Positions 44,332-52,880 are shown, counted from the first letter of the stretch. The stretch: 64,000 bases of DNA from JANQJA01 sp047947185 (GCA_047947185.1 CP170502.1:2852001-2916000), one strand, 5' to 3'. Notes: generated by a model not told the origin, from the sequence alone. Made by a program: numbers and translations.

Positions 44332-46307
44332 TGCAGTACATTGCCGACTCACTGCTCGCGTATTTTGTAACACCGTTCTGGTCGGTACCGGTTGGCCTGC
44401 TGATCTGCGCCATCGTCGGACTCTTCTGCCTTGCGGCCTTCTGGTGGGAGCCAACCGGTGGGGAATTTTTTAAGCGCGAGGGCATTCGGCCAACGTCGAG
44501 TCGTGTGGGCAACGCGGCACTTGCTCTGGCTGTGCCAATCGCAATTGCTGTTGGTGTCTGGCTGATCGTATTCCCTGCACAGGCACCTGTCGGTGTATAT
44601 CTCAAAAGCCAGTCCTATCCGGCGGTTTTCGATCCTGACATTGCCAGCGATTGGGACGCCGACCTGAGCGACTGGCTGCGGCACCTCGAGGCGGTCGGCA
44701 TGAACGCCGTCGACGCGTCCGCCTACGTCGATGATGTGCTGCAAGGTCTGCTCGAGCGTACGCCGCAGAATGGCTGGCGGCGGGATGCGGCGGACACGAG
44801 CAGCACTGTTGCCGAACTCGTAGTCGAGTCTCTGGGCAAGAAGCCTGTTGACCTCAGTCGAGGATCACTGTGGCATGAACGACAGCCACGCTGGCTCATC
44901 GAAAGCGTTGAGATCGCGGTATTGAAAGGTCTGCTGCTGGAAAGAAATGTACAGGCAATGACAGTGGAGGCACATCCAAGGCGGACGCCATCCGGACACG
45001 CGTGGGTCGGCATTACGCGCTACTTGGCCGCAGATCTCGGCACGTTTGGCTGGGTTCTGGATGAGGAGCCAGCACGTATTTTTGGCGAAGATCTCATCGT
45101 CCCTGCTTCCTACATCAAGGATGACGCATCGCAACTTGGCAGCGAGGAAATACCGCATATCGTCGGACGGCCGCGCTACTACATTGCTACCGATAACGTC
45201 ACGATCGCCTTCAAGATGGCCTGGCCGACGGGCTTCTCAGAGGCCACGGTGACCGCTGTTGTTGACGGCGTTCGCCAAGCACCTGTAACGCTCTCCCAGA
45301 ACGTCGTTGTGCCGACCGACACCATTGAGCAGCTGGGTACAACGCCCGGAGCGGCCGGCATCGCTGCTCTCGAGCTTGTCGTTTCATCGGGAGGCTCGAC
45401 GGTGACTGTACCCGGCGTACAGTTCTCTTTTCCGCAGACCATCGAGGTCAGCGTCGATGGACCGGGCGCGCCAGCTGTGATCGAGACCGTCCGCCAGCTA
45501 CAGACCTGCGCTACGGCAGAGCTCGCCAACTGGCGTGCTGTCATGCGCGACCACATCAGTGTCGGTTCTGTCCGGCTCACGACCGGCCCTGCGGACGTCG
45601 AGATATCGCTTGAAGGTGACGAGGGTATCTGGTTTAAGCCGCAGGGAATAACCGATGATCGGCTGGGCGAACTGCGATCTCGTCTCAAGCCGATCCCCGT
45701 CGCCGAACTGGGGGATCAGCAGTTCATGAAGGTTTCTCGTTCTCGCCTGGTGCCACCTGGACCCTACAGTTTGCACAACACGCCATTCGTCTATGACGAG
45801 GCGCAGCGCTATTTTGCTACCGACAGCGGCGATGAAAGAGCCTTTATCGTTGATCATGACCCAAGGGCTGTTTTCAACAGCGGACCGGTGCGGATTCACA
45901 CAGTTCGACCACTGATCGTCCAGTGGCGCGTGCCAAGAGAGAATGAGTCTGGATTCACCAATCTTGTGCACATGGCGCTAGATCCGGACATACAGGGTCT
46001 CTTGCTGCGGCCTGATTGCACGCCGAACAATGCAGCAGCTTTTGACAATGGCCGCTTCTTCCCTGTCTGGCGTGCGTTTTTCGAGGCTATTGAGAGCGCC
46101 GCGGTAAGTCAGCTATCTGCGGATTCCGTCGAAGCAAGGGAACGCCTGTCGGAACCTTTGTTCGCGCTCGATGATACGGCTCAAACGAGGCTGCGAGCCG
46201 AGCGGACCCGGCCCGGCCTGGTCCTGGTACTGCTCGGCATATTGCTACTTCTCTACACTGCGACACGCGGCGTCGCTGCTGCGCGGCGGGTGACGCGTGA
46301 CGAGTGA
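44331..46307 (+). CDS. Large membrane protein, operon gene 7
   Basis: 658 residues from ATG 44331, overlapping the previous stop by one base (TGATG). Two N-terminal TM helices (~15-38, ~63-83) and a C-terminal TM (LVLVLLGILLLLYTATRG) bracket a ~540-residue extracytoplasmic domain. Topology mirrors gene 6, so the two may form a complex. The ectodomain contains helical then beta-rich parts (VTIAFKMAWPTGFSEATVTA; ELVVSSGGSTVTVPGV) suggesting Ig-like or sandwich folds. No family recognised. Last gene of the operon; only 19 bases separate it from the convergent gene. Confidence 0.6.
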   Translation: MQYIADSLLAYFVTPFWSVPVGLLICAIVGLFCLAAFWWEPTGGEFFKREGIRPTSSRVGNAALALAVPIAIAVGVWLIVFPAQAPVGVYLKSQSYPAVFDPDIASDWDADLSDWLRHLEAVGMNAVDASAYVDDVLQGLLERTPQNGWRRDAADTSSTVAELVVESLGKKPVDLSRGSLWHERQPRWLIESVEIAVLKGLLLERNVQAMTVEAHPRRTPSGHAWVGITRYLAADLGTFGWVLDEEPARIFGEDLIVPASYIKDDASQLGSEEIPHIVGRPRYYIATDNVTIAFKMAWPTGFSEATVTAVVDGVRQAPVTLSQNVVVPTDTIEQLGTTPGAAGIAALELVVSSGGSTVTVPGVQFSFPQTIEVSVDGPGAPAVIETVRQLQTCATAELANWRAVMRDHISVGSVRLTTGPADVEISLEGDEGIWFKPQGITDDRLGELRSRLKPIPVAELGDQQFMKVSRSRLVPPGPYSLHNTPFVYDEAQRYFATDSGDERAFIVDHDPRAVFNSGPVRIHTVRPLIVQWRVPRENESGFTNLVHMALDPDIQGLLLRPDCTPNNAAAFDNGRFFPVWRAFFEAIESAAVSQLSADSVEARERLSEPLFALDDTAQTRLRAERTRPGLVLVLLGILLLLYTATRGVAAARRVTRDE

Positions 46308-46326
46308 TTTTTTTGAAAGCGCCGTT

Positions 46327-46914
46327 CTACAAACAATTCTGTTTGACGGTTGCGCACATACTGTTGAAATCAGAAATCACCCGGTCCCTGGCCGCCTTGA
46401 GGTCCTTTCCCTGCAAGGCGACTTTTCTCAGCCCGTCGACTTTTTTCCGCAGCTTCCGCAATTCTTCCCGCGCTTCCTGTGCCTCCACCAGGCCGTCAAT
46501 AGCCGTGTATTTACCCCAGACAAAAGCGACTGCGGCCAACGCACAGCCGGCACCGGCGGTTTCGACACAGGCGATCAGCCCAATCGTTGCCATTGAATTG
46601 TTAACGACGAATTTCGCTGCGGTCCCATAGTCACCGCCATCACCTGCTGCGGCAAGAGCCGCTTCGTATTGTTGCTCCCAAGCATTGATCTCTGCCTGCA
46701 ACTCGAGGTCTGTCGACGACTCGATTGCCTCCAGTTGCAGAAACATGTTGGTGCGAGACTGCTCGACAAGCTCGCAACTGATCGACTGATTTTCAGTCGC
46801 GAAAACCCGGTCCTTGACATCGAAACTCGTCAGGCAGCTGGGCTCAATCTGCTCGGCGTTGACGCTGCCCGCTGCCAGTACCGCGATCGACAGGAGGAAT
46901 GTTCCGAATTTCAT
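46327..46914 (-). CDS. Secreted protein with C-x7-C hydrophobic element, Fur-box promoter
   Basis: 195 residues with a clear signal peptide (MKFGTFLLSIAVLAAGSVNA). The mature part has a Cys pair early, a helical segment (LQAEINAWEQQYEAALAAA), then the Gly/Ala-rich hydrophobic element LIACVETAGAGCALAAVAF with C-x7-C. A charged helix (EAREELRKLRKKVDGLRK) and two terminal Cys follow. The same C-x7-C element occurs in lipoprotein gene 3 of the adjacent operon, suggesting a shared system. A Fur-box-like palindrome lies 23-37 bases before the ATG. Convergent with the operon; function unknown. Confidence 0.6.
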   Translation of the reverse strand: MKFGTFLLSIAVLAAGSVNAEQIEPSCLTSFDVKDRVFATENQSISCELVEQSRTNMFLQLEAIESSTDLELQAEINAWEQQYEAALAAAGDGGDYGTAAKFVVNNSMATIGLIACVETAGAGCALAAVAFVWGKYTAIDGLVEAQEAREELRKLRKKVDGLRKVALQGKDLKAARDRVISDFNSMCATVKQNCL

Positions 46915-46936
46915 CGTTGTGCACCTGTTTGGTTTA

Positions 46937-46951
46937 TGAGAATCATTCTCT
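46937..46951 (-). promoter_or_regulatory. Fur-box-like palindrome
   Basis: TGAGAATCATTCTCT, a near-perfect 7-1-7 inverted repeat (GAGAAT-C-ATTCTC) matching the classical Fur operator. It sits 23-37 bases upstream of the minus-strand secreted-protein gene, where a bound repressor would block the promoter. Iron-responsive expression is inferred. Confidence 0.55.
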
Positions 46952-47020
46952 GATCCTACACATCAAGTCAGCTGTCTGAAACCTGAATATTGCTTTCGCC
47001 TGAAGTCCGTGGCTACGCAG

Positions 47021-47249
47021 TGAATCTGGATCGCCCCCTCATAATTGAGCCAGTTCCTATGTTAGGGTTTCCCTGGATTTGGAGGAACCCCCCATGAAGA
47101 AGCGATTTACTGAAGAGCAGATCGTGAAGATTCTGCAGGAAGCTGAGACGGGTATCGCGATTCGCGATGTCTGCAAGAAGTACAACGTCACCGAGCAGAC
47201 GTTCTACCGTTGGCGTAAACAATTTGCCGGTATGGCGGTATCAGACGTG
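47021..47249 (+). mobile_element. IS3-family 5' stub with truncated orfA
   Basis: Begins TGAATCTGGATCGCCCCCTC, like an IS3 terminal repeat, followed by SD GGAGGA and ATG 47094. The frame gives MKKRFTEEQIVKILQEAETG and continues YRWRKQFAGMAVSDV, the N-terminal HTH half of an IS407-group OrfA. Similarity stops at about 47249; the frame then runs on in unrelated sequence to 47399. OrfB and the right end are absent, so the remnant is immobile. Confidence 0.75.
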
Positions 47250-47446
47250 GGTATAAGAAGAATTAACCACGTTTTCCTGCAATTTCACGAGTACAAGTCT
47301 CAGAGATGCACCGCTCAAACTAGTAGCTTTCTGCGAAACCTAGCAATATTTAGCTTTCAAAGAGGGACAGGTTACCGGAATACCAGACCTGACTTGTGAT
47401 TTTCCACTGCTCGGTCCGAGCCAATCCCCATCAACGGCAGTTAATG
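47250..47446. other. Junction DNA between IS3 stub and IS91-type transposase
   Basis: About 200 bases, somewhat AT-richer than the surroundings, without a convincing gene. It probably includes the origin-end (3' side) of the IS91-type element, since the transposase stops at 47447; no boundary hairpin could be fixed. Confidence 0.3.
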
Positions 47447-48913
47447 TCAGAAAAGTTGTCCCGAATCACTGAACAAACCAACGGGTGGTGAACGGTTTCT
47501 GGTCTGGGATGCTTCATCCAGCCCCAGATGTTTCAGAATCTTTTGAATCACTTCCGAATCTTCAATGCAGGCTATGATCTTTACCTTGCCACCGCACTGC
47601 TCACACTTCTCAATCTCGATAGCGAAGACCCGCTTCAGTCGCTGCGCCCACGTCATCGAATAGGCCTTGTACCCAGACTGATCCTTCGTCTCTAGATCAT
47701 CCACAGGCTTTGTTGGCACGACAAATTCACGCAACTTGCTGTTAGGGGAGAAAACGCCATGAAATCGCGTCAGGTTAACCCTTGGTCTCGGAACCAGTGC
47801 AGCCAGACGACCCATGAATTCCATCGGGCTCAACACAACATGAGAAGTGCCGTCGTCGTAGGGTGTCTTCAAGGCAACTACCACATTGCCATTGCTCGCT
47901 AACGATAGCCTTTGCTCCGCAATCGCGGGCCTTGTGATATACCGGCACAAGCGCTCAAGCTTCTTCCTTTGATTGGATTTACAGGCAACACCAGCATGCA
48001 GAGAAAAACCACTCTGTTTGCTCACCAGCTCACTCGATTGCTGCCGAGAATTACTGGCAGGTATTGCCTGCAGGATCAGGGCTTTCCGACCGGCATTCGG
48101 ACCAAAGGCCAAGCGGTAAGTGATCGATGCACCGAGTATGCCCTGCATGGCGTCTTCTTCGTCTGGTACAAGGTCGAGGTACTCTGACTCAGCGTCCCTG
48201 TACAAGTACCCTTCTCGCTCCAGGAATCGGGAGACCCGTTTAGCAATCACATGAGTGATGTAATCCAGGTCTTCCTTCGTCGGTGGTTTCACTGGCCAGA
48301 AGTAGCCTTTGTTGTCATAAACACCGCCCAGGTAGAGCATATGAAAGTGCAAATTTAAATTTAGAGCTGAGCCGAATCTCTGGATCAATGTTACCCCGCC
48401 GCTTTGCGTGCCTGACTTGACCGCCCTTCCAGATCGCTTGATCAGAAAAGTGCTTATCACCCGGTGGACAATCGTCAATACACGACTCATCACCTTCGGA
48501 TTGGTCGCAAACAGGTAGCGCAGAGGAAACGGTACACTCAACACCCATTGCCGAATCGGTCGCTTCGGAAGCACCTCGTCCACCAAGTGTGCAGCACTAT
48601 CAACCATCCGCCTGGCGCCACAAGAAGGGCAGAAGCCACGTCTCTTACAACTTAACGCTACCAGCTTCTCATCGTGACAGGACTCACATCGAACGCGCAG
48701 AAAACCATGCTCGAGGCGACCGCACTTCAGGTAATCGTCGAACTCCCTGACAACATAACCGGGCAACCCCCTACCCTGCTCTGCCAACATGTTCTGAAAC
48801 TGAGGCCAGTGTTCTTTTACCAATCGATAAAGAAGCGTGTTTTCGGGCTGGTGTCGCTGGTACTGAAATGGGCCAACGGGCCAGAAGTCGTCCTGGAAGG
48901 CATTGGATGGCAA
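47447..48913 (-). CDS. IS91-family Y2 (HUH) transposase, intact
   Basis: 488 residues. The N-terminal zinc-binding region has paired Cys (VRCESCHDEK; LSCKRRGFCPSCGARRM). The HUH motif is LNLHFHMLYLGG. The core block NQRKKLERLCRYITRPAIA and the C-terminal CEQCGGKVKIIACIEDSEVI are those of IS91/IS801 transposases, which move by rolling circle. No frameshift is seen. Termini (oriIS downstream, terIS upstream) could not be delimited. A decayed, clearly homologous copy lies at 54189-55710. Confidence 0.92.
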   Translation of the reverse strand: MPSNAFQDDFWPVGPFQYQRHQPENTLLYRLVKEHWPQFQNMLAEQGRGLPGYVVREFDDYLKCGRLEHGFLRVRCESCHDEKLVALSCKRRGFCPSCGARRMVDSAAHLVDEVLPKRPIRQWVLSVPFPLRYLFATNPKVMSRVLTIVHRVISTFLIKRSGRAVKSGTQSGGVTLIQRFGSALNLNLHFHMLYLGGVYDNKGYFWPVKPPTKEDLDYITHVIAKRVSRFLEREGYLYRDAESEYLDLVPDEEDAMQGILGASITYRLAFGPNAGRKALILQAIPASNSRQQSSELVSKQSGFSLHAGVACKSNQRKKLERLCRYITRPAIAEQRLSLASNGNVVVALKTPYDDGTSHVVLSPMEFMGRLAALVPRPRVNLTRFHGVFSPNSKLREFVVPTKPVDDLETKDQSGYKAYSMTWAQRLKRVFAIEIEKCEQCGGKVKIIACIEDSEVIQKILKHLGLDEASQTRNRSPPVGLFSDSGQLF

Positions 48914-49177
48914 GATCGAGTGTCACTATGTAGTTGTGACAAACAGCCTTACCCCTCAGTGTCGATCGCAGTATCGCCATTCACGGTTTAGGTCAGAGAG
49001 GCGCTGCCCCGAGGCTATGTGCGAAAATGGCCGAAAGCCATGCGGGAGTTTTGCGGGACACAGTTATGCACGGTTGTGCTCTGTGGTGCATGGTTAGCAA
49101 CGGACGCACCGATAAGTTATTGATTTAGTTGCGAGTCTAAGGCTTATTGGGTGACTGTAGACCGCTTGTCTCGTCCA

Positions 49178-49531
49178 ATGGCGAGATATGTTCTTACCCG
49201 ATTCTTCTTGTTGTCGGTGTTGTCTGAACTGATTACTAAAGACCCAACGGCGGCAGTTTACTCGAAGGACCCGAAAAAGTTATTCGATGAGGCCAAAGTC
49301 GATGCTTTCATGAACGCAGTTAACGAAGTCTTGCGTACTATAGTCATCGATTTGAACTATGAGGTAAAAGCAACCAACGGGGACAGTGATGGCGACGGCG
49401 ATGAGATCTTTGACTATAAGTCCGATTTGAAGAGCCCAAAGAAAATAGCCAGGTTAAAAACCGAGATCATAAAGAGTTACGAGAAAGAGGTCGCACGGAA
49501 AAAAATCTCCGCTCTTGGTGAATCTATTTAA
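49178..49531 (+). CDS. Small hypothetical protein
   Basis: 117 residues from ATG 49178 (an upstream GTG at 49151 would add nine). It is AT-richer than its neighbours and strongly charged, with a hydrophobic N-terminal helix (YVLTRFFLLSVLSELI). An acidic calcium-loop-like NGDSDGDGDEIFD is followed by a Lys-rich tail. No family recognised. It lies between an IS91-type element and a tRNA-like sequence, so it is probably accessory DNA. Coding status is uncertain. Confidence 0.45.
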   Translation: MARYVLTRFFLLSVLSELITKDPTAAVYSKDPKKLFDEAKVDAFMNAVNEVLRTIVIDLNYEVKATNGDSDGDGDEIFDYKSDLKSPKKIARLKTEIIKSYEKEVARKKISALGESI

Positions 49532-49610
49532 AAGCGTGCGGCCAACGTGTGGTGCGTCCAGCACTTATTGACCTGTCACATCTTTATGCCTCGTAAGTTA
49601 TTTATATATA

Positions 49611-49696
49611 TGGTGTAGGAAAGAGGACTTGAACCTCCGACCAATTGCTTACGATTGGCGTCCGCTTTCGGCTTGAAGAAGCCGTCATTGCACTAC
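49611..49696 (-). other. tRNA-like 3' end (possible decayed tRNA or att site)
   Basis: The minus strand ends GGAGGTTCAAGTCCTC-TTTCCTAC-ACCA. It has a plausible T-arm (GGAGG/CCTCT around TTCAAGT), an acceptor 3' strand and CCA. The 5' side (GTAGTGC, 49690-49696) pairs over only four bases, and no standard anticodon arm can be drawn. It is therefore not a functional tRNA. A tRNA 3' end beside mobile DNA would suit an integration site. Confidence 0.3.
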
Positions 49697-49930
49697 CCAT
49701 CATTTGTTTGATTCTCTTCCAATTTCCCCAAAAATTCCGGAATCAATCTCTCACTGAAACCTGCAATAAAGGCGAATAACATGAGTGTTGCAGTGCTGTC
49801 CTTCACCACGGTGAGTAGAAGATCAGCCTGGCGAGTTTGCGCGGTCGCGCGATAAACCGCGAGCGCGGGTCCAGGCAGACCGCGTGGATTGCGACTGGGC
49901 AGAGCCATCCCGGATTTCCCGTTAACGATC
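49693..49930 (-). pseudogene. C-terminal fragment of a membrane protein
   Basis: The minus frame reads GLPGPALAVYRA, LLLTVVKDSTATLMLFAFIA and GFSERLIPEFLGKLEE before a TAG at 49693-49695. This is a credible TM helix followed by a GFSER-type tail seen at the end of some membrane proteins. Upstream the frame merges into the antisense of the next gene, so only the C-terminus survives. Confidence 0.35.
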
Positions 49931-50957
49931 AGGGCTTCATTTTTGCCTTGAAGTCTTCGAGTAGTTTGTCTTTGTTCTGAAACAGCTTCATCACATCGAC
50001 GGAGACATAAATCGCACCCAGATCGCCGTGCCACATGTAGCCAATCGAGTACGTGTTGTAGAGGACAATATTAATGCCGGTGCCAACGTCCGGTGCACTT
50101 GCGCGATCCGCATAGACAGACATTACGGAGACGCCAATCGGTACCTTCTTGTCCCAGTAGTTAACGCCAAGCCACTCAATACCGATAGTGGCTTTTTGCT
50201 GCTCGCCATCAGCGGCATCGTTCATGTATTCGTAAACGAGCGTAGGCTGCAGCGCGATCCACTGCCGGTGTGGTGGCCCCACCAGATAGTCCTGTTCAAG
50301 GTGATCGCGTTCCATCAAGGAGGTAACAAGCAAACCGGCGGTGTTCATCGGGCGCGCATCGGAAAGAAAGCGGTCCCATTCAAGTGTCAGCGCATTGAGC
50401 TTCCTGCTGGCCTCGTTAGCCGTGACGGCGCGATAGGCGGTCTTGTAGGGCGCAATCGACTTGGCGAAGTCATCAAACACCAGTGAACACCCGGCATTGA
50501 ACCTGGCCTGGCAATCGCCCTCGGCGGTAGTCAGGTATTCAGCGGCGCGACTGCCTGAGAAGTGAAGTTCCGCATTCGGCATGTCGTAGCTGGCTTCAAG
50601 ATCGGGCAGGGAATAGGCCTGAATCCGCACCGCCGAGATCTTTTCCTGGAAAAAATCCGTTTGCGCTTTCAGTTTGCTCGCATCGAAATATTCACCAAAC
50701 CGGGTTTGCATTTCGGTTGCGACCAGATTGCCAAATTCAGCGAGATTCTTATCCGTATTCAGTTCAGCCTGCGTCGCTTTGAATACCAGCAGATCCTGGC
50801 AAAGCCGCTTGCCTAACGCCGTCGCGCTTTGCTGTATCGGCTTGAAGCGTGTGGACTCGTGTTCGGACTTGATACCGCAATCAAACGTAGCCTCTTCAGC
50901 CGCGAAGCTCGATGTCGCGATGAGTGCAAAAATTACCGGGGTTATCCATTTCAACAT
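49929..50957 (-). CDS. Secreted protein of unknown function, paired with lipase-like gene
   Basis: 342 residues with a signal peptide (MLKWITPVIFALIATSSFA, cleavage before AEEATF). The mature protein has Cys in FDCGIK, RLCQDL, DCQARFNAGCS. The N-terminal half is helical; the C-terminal half is beta-rich (QPTLVYEYM; IGIEWLGVNYWDKKVPIGVS; NIVLYNTYSIGYMWHGDLGAIYVSV, shown in parts), which could be an outer-membrane or sandwich fold. It is 18 bases downstream of the hydrolase gene, so co-transcribed. No family recognised. It may be a chaperone, inhibitor or partner of the hydrolase. Confidence 0.6.
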   Translation of the reverse strand: MLKWITPVIFALIATSSFAAEEATFDCGIKSEHESTRFKPIQQSATALGKRLCQDLLVFKATQAELNTDKNLAEFGNLVATEMQTRFGEYFDASKLKAQTDFFQEKISAVRIQAYSLPDLEASYDMPNAELHFSGSRAAEYLTTAEGDCQARFNAGCSLVFDDFAKSIAPYKTAYRAVTANEASRKLNALTLEWDRFLSDARPMNTAGLLVTSLMERDHLEQDYLVGPPHRQWIALQPTLVYEYMNDAADGEQQKATIGIEWLGVNYWDKKVPIGVSVMSVYADRASAPDVGTGINIVLYNTYSIGYMWHGDLGAIYVSVDVMKLFQNKDKLLEDFKAKMKP

Positions 50958-50975
50958 GTTCTCGCACTCCTTGTG

Positions 50976-52085
50976 CTACCCGTCCAGTTTACCGTCAAGT
51001 TCCTCCTGCATGGCTTTCACTGTTTTGTGAAAGTTCATCGCAGTCTCAACGAATGTTGTGATGGTGGCAGGCTTGCTCACGTCGATATCATGCAGCGCTT
51101 CTTCCATGGCCTCGTACGCGCCAGGGATCGTGGCCTTGATCCGATTCTCTTCATAACTGTTCAGTTCATCTGGCGATGGCCTGAAGTCCAGGAATAACTC
51201 GGAGAGGAGGCGCGGGCCGACTTGTGGGCTCTTTACATACTCCGCAAAGCTGTGCGTATTGAAGTCAGTGATCGCACTGGTCACGATGGACTTGAAGTTG
51301 ACCTGGTACTCATCTTGCGAGATCCACCCGCCGTCATTCGCCGGATCGAATGTCTCGATCCACGTGAAAGGGTCGAGTTTGTGGCGAACGGTACGCATTT
51401 TTGAGGTACAGCCTTCAGGCGTTGGCTTGACCGCCGACTTTTGAGGGTCCAGCAAGCCGGTCACCGCATTCACCAGTTTGGACACGTTAGCGAGCATCCA
51501 CAGTGACCGGATGCGATGGGTCAGCCTGTCAAGGCTGGCAACGCTGCCGAGCGCATCAAAATCACCCGTGTAGAGTTTGGCAAGGGTGTCATGAATGACG
51601 GCCGTACCGAGTGAGTGCGCGACGACGGTGATCGGTGACTCGGGATACTTCTCGATCAGTCTGGTGAATTGTTCGGCGACATCGGTGCGCACACGGCCGC
51701 CAAGGATGCTGGCATATAGAACGACGTCCAGTACGTGCGTGTAAAAGAAATCATCGTCCTTGAATTTTTGCTCGAGCGCTGCAAGCTTGAAGGCGATGGC
51801 CGGCAAGGACCCCACAGCATCAATGCCAGAGACCCCGGTCAGGGCATCCGTAATTGTACCCGCGCGATCAGCGATGTCGGTGCGCACTTTGTTGAAGAAA
51901 CTGTCGTAGTTGATCTCTTCAACCTGGGCGAGCTTTTCGATCTTCTTGGATTTGAACCCGGTGAAGCTGTTCAGGGTTTTGTTTGCAGCGCTGATGAATT
52001 CATGGGTGAATCCTTCGACACCAGGGCCTGGCTTTGGGTATACACCCATACCGTGGACGAGAATAATCAGGGGCTTAACGGCCAT
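50976..52085 (-). CDS. Alpha/beta-hydrolase (lipase-like)
   Basis: ATG 52085 is chosen because GGAG lies eight bases upstream; the product is 369 residues beginning MAVKPLIILVHGMGVYPKPG, with the oxyanion HG of lipases. The nucleophile elbow is VVAHSLGTAVIHDTL (x-H-S-L-G). An Asp/His pair is not pinned down; candidates are in the GDFDALGSV region and near the C-terminus. No signal peptide is seen, so it is probably cytoplasmic. First gene of a two-gene operon with a secreted protein. Substrate unknown; the lipase/esterase class is inferred from the elbow. Confidence 0.75.
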   Translation of the reverse strand: MAVKPLIILVHGMGVYPKPGPGVEGFTHEFISAANKTLNSFTGFKSKKIEKLAQVEEINYDSFFNKVRTDIADRAGTITDALTGVSGIDAVGSLPAIAFKLAALEQKFKDDDFFYTHVLDVVLYASILGGRVRTDVAEQFTRLIEKYPESPITVVAHSLGTAVIHDTLAKLYTGDFDALGSVASLDRLTHRIRSLWMLANVSKLVNAVTGLLDPQKSAVKPTPEGCTSKMRTVRHKLDPFTWIETFDPANDGGWISQDEYQVNFKSIVTSAITDFNTHSFAEYVKSPQVGPRLLSELFLDFRPSPDELNSYEENRIKATIPGAYEAMEEALHDIDVSKPATITTFVETAMNFHKTVKAMQEELDGKLDG

Positions 52086-52312
52086 TTCCAACACTCCTTG
52101 TTGTTCTGGCGGGTAGTCACGACGATCTTAAGTCAATCCCGGGCTATTAGTAAGAGTGTAGTGCGGGCTGCCAACTGATTCTCTCACCGCCATTCCACGC
52201 GGTCTTGCTGCCAGCACCACAATGCAGGCCACAGACCCAGCCTGACATCAGGGCATTTTCCATACCGTTGTGGATCGTTGCAGCCTGGCTTTGCCTGATC
52301 ACAAACACAGGG

Positions 52313-52783
52313 TCATCGGGATTTGGACATGAAGACGCTGTATGGATCCAGTACGTAGTCCGCAAAAGGCTCACAGTATTCAAAACCGAAGCGAAGATAC
52401 AGTTCCCTGGCAGGCGCAAAAGCTGCCATGGAGCCTGTCTCCAGAAAGAGCCGCCGGTAGCCACGAGCCTCGGCCGTGGCGACGAGGTGAGACAACAACG
52501 TGCTTGCCACACCTTTTCTCAGGTGGTGGCTCGACGTCCGCATGGATTTCACCTCCCCCTCATGAATACTCAGTTCCCTGAGTGCGGCACACCCAAGCAG
52601 TTCACCTGCTTCGCGCGCGGTCCAGAATGTCACCTCAGGTCGCGCGAGTCCGGTCACGTCCAGCGCGTGAATGCTCTCTGGCGGCGAGTGCCGTGCCATG
52701 TCCGCCAGGTGGTCCGACAACAGTTCCTGGACATCAGAAGCCGCCAGGCTGTCAATCTTTACGTCCAACGTACCTCTCTCCAC
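52313..52783 (-). CDS. GNAT-family N-acetyltransferase
   Basis: 156 residues. Motif A, the acetyl-CoA-binding loop, is SMRTSSHHLRKGVASTLLSHL; the Q/R-x-x-G-x-G/A pattern appears as RKGVAS. Motif B follows: YRRLFLETGSMAAFAPAREL, then YLRFGFEYCEPFADYV, typical of GNATs that act on small molecules or proteins. Length fits the family. The gene stands alone between the hydrolase operon and the pyruvate-kinase-like gene on the opposite strand. The 228 bases before it hold nothing recognisable. Confidence 0.88.
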   Translation of the reverse strand: MERGTLDVKIDSLAASDVQELLSDHLADMARHSPPESIHALDVTGLARPEVTFWTAREAGELLGCAALRELSIHEGEVKSMRTSSHHLRKGVASTLLSHLVATAEARGYRRLFLETGSMAAFAPARELYLRFGFEYCEPFADYVLDPYSVFMSKSR

Positions 52784-52880
52784 TGATTTGCGGAAATACT
52801 GAAGTTTACATGAGACCGGTCAATGGAAAGAACCGGCGCCTGGTCTAAGGTCTGTCTAAAATCTGGCGTCAGGATCAGGA

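Noticed and set aside
49611..49696. Functional tRNA gene
   Set aside because: The acceptor stem pairs over only four bases and no canonical anticodon arm forms.
49693..50034. 113-residue minus-strand frame as a complete gene
   Set aside because: Its N-terminal third is antisense/offset to the secreted-protein gene end; only the C-terminal part is gene-like, so it is listed as a fragment.
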